From NCBI GenBank assembly GCA_948144175.1, contig CANXME010002275.1, forward strand, positions 5,271,001 to 5,335,000: a stretch of DNA of 64,000 nt. Direction: 5' to 3'. The DNA is from Closterium sp. NIES-65 (lineage: Eukaryota > Streptophyta > Zygnematophyceae > Desmidiales > Closteriaceae). Both the position numbers and the translations under genes were made by a program. Each line of letters begins with the position of its first letter. The first letter of the stretch is position 1. Of this stretch, positions 10,301 through 20,100 are shown one piece after another. The notes beneath the pieces were generated by a model, which worked only from the letters and a program-made list of their open reading frames with translations, was not told where the DNA came from and ran no database searches.

Positions 10301-13079
10301 CCACTTCTTGGAATGGAGCAGTGCTGGTGGCACCCATGTGCAAGGTCGGTCCAGTGCGGTGTAGTGTGGTTATGAGTGGTGCAGGCAGGTTGGTGTTGAA
10401 CGACTGTGTTGTGCTCCGTGGCGAGTCAGGATCCCGCCCCTTGGAGCGGAGCAGTGCTGGTGGGGCCCATGTGCAAGGTCTGTACCAGTGATCTGTGCAG
10501 TGCGGTGTAGCGAGGTTATGAATGGTGCACAGGCGTCGTGTTGTGTGTGCTGTCTTGTGCTGTGCTGGCTACAGGGAGTCCATGGGAAGGTGGATGGCGA
10601 TTCTAGTGGCGAGGAGGAAGAGGGGGTGCTGCCGTTCCATGGGGTCCACCAGGAACGTTCTGTCCTCTCTCTCTCGTCTCTCCTTCGTCTCTCCCTCTCC
10701 TCCCACCCCGCACTCGTCTCCCCCTCCCAGATGGCGCAAGAAATGACACCCCCAGCACCAGCCATTTTCGTTCTGAAATGCCTATCATACATCTTCCCCA
10801 CCTGGAAGCTCGTGCCTGTCAGCTCCAACTCTTTTCCACCCTCCCTTATCCACTCCTCTCCCTCCTCCCCTCCCATATGGCTCAAGAAATGACCCCTCCA
10901 GCACCAGTCATCTTCGTTCTCAAATGCCTATCATACATCTTCCGCACCTGGAAGCTCGTGCCTGTCAGCGCCAACCCTCCCCCCCTCTTATCTTATCCCC
11001 TCCTCTCCCTCTCTCTCCCTCCCAGATGGCCCAAGAAATGACCCCCCCAGCACCAGTGATCTTCGTTCTCAGATGCCTCCATACATCTTCCTCCCCTCCT
11101 CTCTTTCTCTCTCCCCCGCTTCTCTCTTTCTCCCCCCCCAATCCACTCCTGTACCTCTTTCCTTCTCAGATGGCGCAAGAAATGACCCCCCCAGCACCAG
11201 TCATCTTCGTTCTCAAGTGCCTCTCATACATCTTTCCCACCTGGAAGCTTGTGCCTGTCAGCGCCAACCCTGACAACTGCTTTCAGGTGAATGCAACAGA
11301 GAACGTGACAACTACAATCCTATTATATTATCGTTATTAATAATACGACTGTTATTCTTATTATCGTTATCATTGCTACCACTATTATTATTAGTATACT
11401 TGTAAGTTGTCCTGAAGGTGATTGCGTGAGCGTGATGATTTGTGATTCCTATGTGTGTTTCCTATGCTGGATCATGCGTGCATGCCTGTTGGTCTGTCAT
11501 GCTTGCACGCCCACCCACCCGTGCCCTTGTTTGTTTCACACCTGGGCAGGTGCCAGAGAAGCGGGAGAGGGCAGAGAAGCATCTTTTTGCACATTGTGCA
11601 TGCTGCATTGAAGCCTTTTATGCCTTCTCAAGACTCACCATGTGTTGCTGTGTGTGTGCACACCCGCTTGTGTGCACGCCTGGGCAGGTGCCGGAGAAGA
11701 GGGAGAGGGTGGAGAATCATCCCTTTGCACATCACGCACCTGCGTGTATCTATACCGTTTCAAGACTCTCCGTCTGCATCATTCCTGCTTGTGTTCCTGT
11801 ATGTGCCTGCACGCTTGTGCAGGTGCCAGAGAAGAGGGAGAGGGCTGAGAAGCACCCCTTTGCATATCAGGACAAGCCCCGCCTGGGCACGGCGCTGCAG
11901 CTGCTGCGAGTCACCCAAGACATTGGCGCGCACATGGAGGAGGTGAGAGTGAGGGGTGCAAGTTTGCATACATGCATGCGTGTCTGGGTTGTCGGGTGGG
12001 GCGCCTTGGCACGGTGCTGCAGCTGCTGCGGATCGCCCAAGACACTGGCGCACACATGGCGGAGGTGGGTGAGTGTCTGTGTCAGTGTCTGTGTGCCGCC
12101 CAAGACACGGGCGCTCACATGGCGGAGGTGGGTGCACACAGACACGAGGTCCGCCACTCACCCACCTCCGCCACGTGGTATGACCTCGTGTCTGTGTGCA
12201 CTTCATGGTATTTTTGAGACGTCTCAAAAACAACCTCGCTACACATGTATGACCTCGTGTCTGTGTGCACTTCATGGTATTGTCCTTTGTATGCAAGGGC
12301 GGAGAACCACCCTAACATATGTTACCAGTATTTTTTTTTTTCCTCCACGCCAGCAGTGCCGACAAGGAGATGACGATGTACGAGGGTGCCGGCACGCCCT
12401 CACATGCTGTGCTGTTGGTACCCCACCTCACCTCTCGTCACCGCACTGCATTCTCTCCCTTCTCCAGGTCACCGTGCCTCTCCTGATTCTCCACGGGGCA
12501 AAGGACGTGGAGACCGATCCAGCAGCCAGCCAGGAGCTGGTGGGGTGCACACCGCACTTAAACCCATCCCACCCCATCCCACACCCCTCCAGGTGACAGT
12601 CCCTCTGGTCATCCTGCACGGGGCAAAGGACGTGGTGACGGATCCAGCAGCCAGCCAGGAACTGATGGGGTGCATGCATCTTAAGTCCTTTCTACCCACC
12701 TCACCCCACATTACTGTACTCCACTCCTCACCTCCAGGTCACCGTCCCCCTCCTGATTCTCCACGGGGCCAAGGACATGGTTACGGACCCAGCAGCCAGC
12801 CAGGAGCTCTTCATCCGAGCCAGCAGTGCCGATAAGGAGATCAAAATCTACGAGGGGTGCTGGCATGCCCTCACATGCGGTGAGCCTGATGACGTCATCG
12901 CCAGGGTGGTCGGGGATATTATTGCGTGGCTCAATGCCAGGAGCCTGCCGCCCGGTTCTGCGCCGGCCGGTGGTGTGGTGGATGGTACTGCGCCGCCCGG
13001 GGTGGTTAAGGAGGGTGGTGGAGGGGAGGTGGGGGATGCTACTGCGAGTGATGAGATGTCGAGTACGGTTACCAGTTAA
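7385..13079 (+). CDS. monoacylglycerol lipase-like serine hydrolase with N-terminal membrane anchor
   Basis: Seven exons with consistent phases: 7385-7537, 8501-8654, 9167-9313, 10214-10344, 11170-11286, 11823-11942, 12738-13079, giving about 387 residues. Exon 1 encodes one hydrophobic segment (FPAVILGGAVFYVV) and basic residues; its assignment rests only on phase and position. Exon 2 has the oxyanion motif HGYGE. Exon 4 has the nucleophile elbow GESMGG. Exon 7 has the acid region (HGAKDMVTDP) and the catalytic His (CWHALT). The order and spacing match plant monoacylglycerol lipases and caffeoylshikimate esterase, which cleave glycerol or shikimate esters; the exact substrate is open. Each exon has partial decayed copies beside it, so other splice forms are possible. 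Confidence 0.82.
7576..7770 (+). repeat. degenerate GTCCGTCA short tandem repeat
   Basis: Many imperfect copies of an 8-10 bp unit (GTCCGTCAGT and variants) in intron 1 of the lipase gene. No regular array or coding potential. Confidence 0.6.
7950..8036. repeat. GAGGCGCCTC palindrome between direct repeats
   Basis: TTTGAGGCGCCTCGAAA at about 7987-8003, flanked by CTAAATCAACTCA-type copies of about 30 bp ending in TGGAGCTGAGC. Confidence 0.9.
8881..9072 (+). repeat. 20-bp minisatellite grown from exon 3 coding sequence
   Basis: About nine copies of CACGGGCTATCAGCTGGTCG. The unit is a variant of the genuine exon 3 segment at about 9220-9245 that encodes GHGLSAGR, so the array appears to have expanded from a partial exon copy. 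Confidence 0.85.
12211..12280. repeat. TTTTTGAGACGTCTCAAAAA palindrome between 34-bp direct repeats
   Basis: The palindrome is at 12211-12230. The 34 bp before it (12178-12211) recur identically at 12247-12280. Between them lie the palindrome and the tail CAACCTCGCTACACAT. It is the cleanest example of the family and lies in the last intron of the lipase gene. Confidence 0.95.
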
Positions 13080-13690
13080 GTGGTAACCAGCAGATTAGAA
13101 GAATAAGCAGCTGTAACAAGTACAGCAGCAGGCAGAAGTTGTGGGAAGAGTCGATTGGTCACTTTTACCAATAGTACACTTGCGGTATTTTGAGTGTATA
13201 ATATAACAGGTACACTGCAATCCTCCCTCAAACTCTCAGTATTGTCTACACGGCAAAAAGAAATAACATTAATTATACGAGTACCACCTGGTACAACACT
13301 GTTGTCAAGCCTCATCTAGAACAAATAATACCGTATCATCTGATGGATCAACATACGCACAACAAATATGGAGAAAACAAAGAACCTCTACCGGATTGCT
13401 AGGAAAAGAACGTGTTGCTTCTTTGATCCTGGGTCGAACGAAACATATACCGTACAATACGCATTGGTTAGTTGCTAAAACCTAGACGGCTTGCCGCCAA
13501 GGAACAACTTTTCAAGCAATGCTGCTGGTGGCGTTGCTAGGAACAGCGGGAGAGGCAACGTCTCATGCGGTAACTCCTGGACAAGGGGAAGAAACAGCGG
13601 AACAAGTCGGGGAGAGGAGTGTCAGAGGGGGGGAATAGATTGTGCTTGTGCCTTTGCTTTTTGGAAGTTTGGCTATCCTTACTTGATCAT
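13080..13690. other. intergenic, lipase 3' flank
   Basis: Region between the convergent lipase and LRR genes. AT-richer in its first 400 bp with no recognisable gene. From about 13690 it grades into degenerate copies of the LRR gene 3' end. Confidence 0.5.
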
Positions 13691-14163
13691 AAAAGGCAGC
13701 AGGGACGCTGCAACGAGGAGGAACAAGAGTGTGGGAGGCGTGCGGGGGAGAGAGAGGAGGAATTCGGGCTCATGAGCTAAAGACACCTTAAATTCATACC
13801 TGTGGTCACAAGAGCGGAACAAGCAGCAGGAAAGCTGCAACGTGGAGACGGGTGTAGACAGTGAGTTTTTGAGACGTCTCAACTGTGAACAGTGGAACTC
13901 ACTTTCTACAAGTGGAACAAGCACGTGTAGAGAGGGGGTTTTTGAGACGTCTCGAAGACTCACTCTCTACAAGTGGAACAAGCAGCAGGAAGCTGCAACG
14001 AGGAGTCGGAGCAGGAAGGGGAGTGGAGGAGGGGACTCGAGTTTAATTCAGAGTTGCCTTTTGAGTTTTGAGTCGACTCAAAAGCCACCTCGTTACAATG
14101 GAGGGGAGTCAGAGGAGGGAGCTTCAACCGCCAATCTAAGGCACCTTAAGTTCATACCTTTGG
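13690..14163 (-). repeat. echo copies of the LRR gene 3' end
   Basis: Four degenerate copies of the last 30-60 bases of the LRR coding region and its first 3' UTR bases lie at about 13697-13725, 13775-13850, 13900-13930 and 13975-14005. Each resembles the true end at 14164-14200: a CTGCTGCYTGTTCC-like stretch, and in one case the stop and the GTATGAAYTTAAGGTG sequence. Palindromes of the TTTTGAG...CTCAAAA type separate several of them. Confidence 0.7.
13810..14110. repeat. three GAG...CTC palindromes among repeated LRR 3'-end copies
   Basis: Palindromes at 13866-13880 and 13939-13953 (centre ACGT) and 14066-14083 (centre TCGA). The first two are each followed by ACTTTCTACAAGTGG or CTCTCTACAAGTGG, then a fresh copy of the upstream sequence (GTGGAACAAGCA...). 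Confidence 0.9.
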
Positions 14164-17100
14164 TCACAACAGTGGCACAGGCAGCAAGAGAGCCACTAGG
14201 AGGAGGAAAAGGCGGAACAATAGGGCAGGAGGAGAGTGAAAATGGGCAGAAAAGGCCGAGCGAGAGGGAGGAGGTGGGCTGGGAGGAGACGTCGAAGGGG
14301 GGGTGGTGGCAGCGGGAGGCGGTGACTGGGGAGCGGGATTAGGAAGTGGTGGTGCTGCTGGTGGTGCAGGGGATGATGTTGGGGATGGTGGCGGGGATTT
14401 TCCCCCAGTTGTGGGGGAGTTTGGTGGGGTGGTTGCGGAGGGTGCTGGTGCTGGTGTTGGCGCAGGGGGGGTGTGGTCGATGCCTGGGAGCAAGAGGACA
14501 AGTGGGAAAAGGGAGACATACGGGAAGTGACTGGGTTATGAGTGGGGAAGAGAGGGAGGGAAGGAAGGGGGTGTGGCTGCGGATGGTGCTGGTGCTGGTG
14601 TTGGCGCAAGGGGGGTGTGGTCGATGCTTGGAAGTGATAAGGAAAGGGAGGGGAGAGGAAAAACGAGTGGGAAAGAGAGGGAGGGAGGGGCAGATGAGTG
14701 GGTAGAGAGATGACATGGGGACGGTGTGACTGAGGCAGGTGCCTTGTGAGGAAAAAGACTAGAGCAACCGCTTTCCCCCAGACCAAAGCACTCCCCTTCT
14801 TCCCCCAGACCACTCACTTGGATCGTTGCAGTAGCGGCAGGAGGCACAGAAATCACAGTAGAGAGATGACATGGGAACAATAGCACTGGGTCAGGTGGTG
14901 CTTCCTAAGGTGCTGCAGGTGTATCCAAGAAGCAACTCCCGCACCACCCAAAGCACTCACTGGGGTCATTGCAGTAGCGGCAGAAGGAGGAGCAGAATTC
15001 GCAGTAGAGGGAAGACAGGGGGACAGTAGAAGGGCAGGTGCCTTCCAGCGGGCAGAGGAGACCAGTGGCTGATATGTCGAGGAGTGTGAGCGAGGAGAGC
15101 TGAGCTAGAGCGGCTGGGAGAGTCCCCGAGAAAGGATTGGAATGCAGGTCCCTGGGGTAGAGGGAGGTGAGGAAGAGGGAAAAAGTGGGGGCAGAGGAGG
15201 CCAGTGGCTGATATGTCGAGGAGTGTGAGCGAGGAGAGCTGGGCTAGAGCGGCTGGGAGAGTCCCCGAGAAAGGATTGGAGTGCAGGTCCCTGGGGTAGA
15301 GGAACAAATAGAGAGGGATAACGGAAGAGAGGGGAAAAGGAAAAGGGCATGAGTAAGCGCACTGGTTGATTGATGCGTGGAGGGGAAGGTTTTGATTGAG
15401 ACGTCTCAAAACCCAATAGTATCACGTGGATACGTGGAGGGGAAGGGAAATGAGAGAGGGGAGCTGGGCAAGAGCGGTTGGGAGAAAGCCTAAGAGCAAC
15501 GGAGGTGCCAAAAGGATTCTGTATTCTGGCCGGTTTTTGAAGACGAATATGGAAAACCCCTCATAAGTGAGACTTATCATTTGATGTTCGCCAATACAGG
15601 ATGATATGACAATATGGGTTTATCTTATTTTTAACTCGACTCAAAAACCTCTTTTTGAGTCGACAAAAAAATCCTTACAAGTAATCTCTATCACGCGGTG
15701 TTGGCCCGTACAGGACGATATGACGGATATGGGGTGCAAAAGCAGATCAAATTAAATCGTACGTACAGCTTCTCAAGAAAGTTGAGATTGCCGATGGATG
15801 GTGGGAGGGAGCCTGTGAAGCTGTTGGATGAGAGATTGCTGTGAAGGGGGGACAGAAAATCAGGGAAAACTTGTGGGTCAGGTGGGTGGTGGGATACTGG
15901 AAGGATCGCCAATGGATGGTGGGAGGGTGGCTGAAAAGATGTTGGATGAGAGATTGCTGTGAGGGGAAGACGGGGTGGGGAGAACAAGTAAAGGGAGAGA
16001 GGGGCGGAAGGGAAGGTGTATGTAAGACCATCAGGTAGCCACGAACTGGTGGTGGGAGGGAGGGTGTGTGAGAAGCTGTTGGAAGGGCGATAGCTGAGAG
16101 GAGCAGAAGGGAAGTAGGGGGCAAGGGGAGGGTGGGGCGATAGGGAAGGCTGGGCGAACAGGAGTGAGAGCGATGGTAATGGGGTGTGCATGAGAAGAGG
16201 TGATGGAACAAGGCATGAGAAGAGGTGATGGAACAAGGCATGAGAAGAGGTGATGGAACAAGGCATGAGAAGAGGTGATGGAACAAGGCATGATGTAAAG
16301 GCATGAGCAGCAGTGTGAGCTTACAGCAGCTATAGAGATGCGAGGGAGGCAAAAGGCGTCTGGCAGGGAGGAGGTGAGGCGGATGGATGTGCTTGTGCTT
16401 GGAATAGGCAATAATGATGTACAGGAAAAGAAAGCAGGCGTGAGGCATGAGCAGCAGTGCGAGCGCGAGCTTACAGCAGCTGCAGAGACGTGAGAGAGTC
16501 AAAGTCGTGTGGGAGTGAGGAGGTGAGGCGATTGGGGTGTGCTTGGGATGGGAAGGTATATGTGAAGTGGAAGGAATGAGACACGCCAGTCAAGGCATGG
16601 CAGGGCTTACAGCAGCTGCAGAGTCGCGAGGGAGTCAAAGGCGTCTGGGAGGGAGGAGGTGAGGCTGATGCGTGTGCATTCATGCATATGTGCATTCATG
16701 CATATGTGCATTCATGCATATGTGCATTCATGCATATGTGCATTCATGCATATGTGCATTCATGCATATGTGCATTCATGCATATGTGCATTCATGCATA
16801 TGTGCATTCATGCATATGTGCATTCATGCATATGTGCATTCATGCATATGTGCATTCATGCATATGTGCATTCATGCATATGTGCATTCATGCATATGTG
16901 CATTCATGCATATGTGCATTCATGCATATGTGCATTCATGCATATGTGCATTCATGCATATGTGCATTCATGCATATGTGCATTCATGCATATGTGCGGT
17001 GATGTAGAAAGCATGAGCAGCAGGGGAGCAGGGCAGGGCTTACAGCAGCTGCAGAGGAGCGAGGGAGTCGAAGGCGTCTGGGAGAGAGGAGGTGAGGCGA

Positions 17101-20100
17101 TTGCGAGACAGATCTCTGGTGTATTGGAGGGAAGGGGGGTGCAAGGGGAGGGGGAGGGTGTTGCAGAGGGGATGTAATTGGCTAGACAAAGTAAGAATGG
17201 GAGTCGAAGGCGTCTGGGAGAGAGGAGGTGAGGCGGTTGCAAGAAAGGTCTCTGGTGTATGGGGAGGGGGGGAGAGGGGGGTTGCAAAGGAGTGGGGAAC
17301 ATTCACAGAGGTGAGGCGGTTGCGAGACAGGTCTCTCTTGTATAAGGAGGGGGAGAGGGGGGGTTGCAAGGGGAGGGGTAGGTGCAAGGGGAGGGGGAGG
17401 TGCAAGGGGAGGGGGAGGTGCAAGGGGAGGGGGAAGTGCAAGGGGAGGGGGAAGTGCAAGGGGAGGGGGAAGTGCAAGGGGAGGGGGAAGTGCAAGGGGA
17501 GGGGGAGAGGGTGGAAGGAGAGAGGAGGGGGTTGCAAGAGGGGAGAAAAGCATTGAAGTAGGAATCGAAACAGAAGGACATAAAGAGAATGGGGTGCGAA
17601 GGGGACTACAGGGTTAATGGAAGGGGACAAAACACATAGGAATTTTTTGAGACGTCTCAGAACACTCCTTTTTTCACGTGGAAGGGGAAAAAACACATAG
17701 GAAATTACACTTTGCCTGACGTCAAATTCTCGAATCCTCAAGCGTCCGCTTACCGGATAAATGAAAAAAATCAATACTTTGTGTGGTGGTGTGTCTGCTT
17801 ACAGAATCTCGAGATCCCTAAGCTGAAACCAAGTTGGCGGGATGGAGCCCGTTATGTTGTTATTGGATAGCTCACTGACGGGGATGAGATGGCATAGAGG
17901 AACAGCAGGAGGAGGGATGAGAGATTGTGAGTGCTAGGTGGGAAAGATAATGTCTCTTTTCTACAAACAGAGTTTGCAGCTGATCAGGACTTTTGAGATG
18001 TCTCCAAAAGTGAGAGTTCTCCAAAAGTACCATCAATCAGCGTTTGCAGCTGATCAGAAATTTTGAGCCGTTTTAAAAGCGAGAGATTTTATATTTGCAA
18101 CAAACACAGTCTGCAGCTGAAACTGAACTGAGTTTTGAGGCGTCTCTCAAAACTCGGTTTTCATCACGTGCAGTATTTTTCTACAAACGCAGCTCGAAGC
18201 TGAAACGGAACTGCCAAACGCACATGCAATGGCATAGATACATGCATGCATGTGCGTGCGATGGCATGCATGCATACACGTGTGCATGCATGGCATGGCA
18301 TACATACATGGAGGTGAGGTTGGTGAGCAACGGGGACACACATGTGAGATGGCTTACAGGCTATGGTGTGAGGCTTACAGGAGTACATGCATGTGGGGAG
18401 TACAGGCTTACAGGCTTACAGGGGTGACGCATGTGTGCATGGCATGGCATAGCATGGAAACATACAGACACACACACACATGGAATGAATGCATACATGG
18501 AGGTGAGGTTGGTGAGCAAGAGGTGAGACGGCATAAGTACATGCATGCATGTATGTAGGAACGACACAAGCATGTGGCATGGCATGGCATGAATGCCTAC
18601 ATGGAAGTGAGGTTGGTGAGCAGAGACACGGAGAGGGGGAGGGAGTTGAAGAGCTGGTTGCTGGGCAGGGATCTGCACAGACAGGGATGGGCATGGGTAG
18701 GCAGGTGTGGGCATGGGTAGGCAGGTGTGGGCATGGGTAGGCTGGTGTGGGCATGGGTAGGCAGGTGTGGGCATGGGTAGGCTGGTGTGGGCATGGGTAG
18801 GCTGGTGTGGGCATGGGTAGGCAGGTGTGGGCAGGAGTGGGCACTCATATTAAGAACACCACATGGAGGGAGTTGAAGAGCTGGTTACTGGGCACACAGG
18901 GGCACACAGGGGCACACAGGGGCACACAGGGGCACACAGGGGCACACAGGGGCACACAGGGGCACACAGGGGCACACAGGGGCACACAGGGGCACACAGG
19001 GGCACACAGGGGCACACAGGGGCACACAGGGGCACACAGGGGCACACAGGGGCACACAGGGGCACACAGGGGCACACAGGGGCACACAGGGGCACACAGG
19101 GGCACACAGGGGCACACAGGGGCACACAGGGGCACACAGGGGCACACAGGGGCACACAGGGGCACACAGGGGCACACAGGGGTGGGCATGGGTAGGCATG
19201 GGTAGGCAGGGGTAGGCAGGTGTGTGCATGAGTAGGTACTAGGTAGGCAGGGACGAACCGCAGAGCACCACAAAGCACAACAGGGCACCACAGCACACCA
19301 CAGAGCACTCCAGCGCACCACGGAGTATCACCGCTCCCCACACCGCCACTCACATCTGCTGCAGGCTGGCTCTTCGGTGCTGTGGAATAAAGCGGACAAA
19401 GAGCACTACACAGAGCAGAGCACCGCACAACACCGCAGAGTAGCACAGCGTACCACCAAACACCGCACCGCCACTCACATCTGCTGCAGGCTCTTCAGGG
19501 CGCTGATCCCCTCGGGAAGATACCCGGAAATGTTGCCAGCTGGCATGTTGCTGACGTCAGCACAGCGGGTGGGGAAGAGGGGGAGCATAACACGGCATCA
19601 ACAGGCATATCAGTGTTTGTGTGCCTGCCTGCCACGTCAGCCATTGTGTGCCGCATCAGCATCTGTTGGAGATATTATGCCCTGGATGATGGCGGGATCA
19701 TACCATAACGGACCGTGGCAGACAGAGCATATTCATTATAACGTATTTCGGGAGTCACAGGTCCGAATGAGACAGACATATGCGTCACATAGACGTCTTG
19801 AATAGCTATTGAGTCGACTCAAAAACATAGACGTCTTGAATAGGGAGCCTGAGATTCACGCGTGGGAGAGCATGTCTCAATTCGGAAACTCACACGATTA
19901 CCCTGGTGGTTATCACCAGCCCAGTGACTACTACGAGAGTATTTTATCAGTAAACCTACTGGAGGGCATCGCACTCACATGTAGAAAGTGAATTTTACAC
20001 TGGAGCTCTCTCACTGGAGAGGAGACGTGTATGTTTTTTGAGGGCTCTCACTGGAGAGGAGACGTGTATGTTTTTTGAGGGCTCTCACTGGAGAGGAGAC

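Larger units (their letters stand above)
8364..12670 (+). repeat. scattered partial copies of lipase exon edges
   Basis: Every internal exon of the lipase gene has truncated, mutated neighbours. Copies of exon 2 lie at about 8364-8450 and 8735-8797; of exon 3 at 8836-8900, 9385-9485, 9545-9627 and 9672-9750; of exon 4 at 9925-10005, 10067-10145, 10430-10480 and 10570-10620; of exon 5 at 10731-10835, 10875-10975 and 11025-11075; of exon 6 at 11551-11600, 11690-11740, 12003-12066 and 12093-12130; of exon 7 at 12354-12413, 12470-12540 and 12594-12667. Many include the splice donor. Some are clearly dead, such as the 9955 copy, where GESMGG reads GEFVGG. Confidence 0.8.

Noticed and set aside
11426..12596. 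384-residue Cys-rich ORF through lipase introns 5-6
   Set aside because: It runs through recognised exon copies and splice sites; the spliced lipase model explains the sequence better.
16672..17177. Overlapping Cys/His-rich ORFs (MCIHAYVHSCICAF periodic peptide)
   Set aside because: They are translations of a 16-bp minisatellite; all forward frames give the same peptide, and the region lies in an LRR intron.
16674..19182. Possible CRISPR-like arrays
   Set aside because: The units are head-to-tail with no unique spacers, and the genome is eukaryotic.
18845..19446. Long ORFs on both strands over the 10-bp repeat (AHRGTQGHTG and CAPVCPCVPL)
   Set aside because: Pure repeat translation with no start context or homology.
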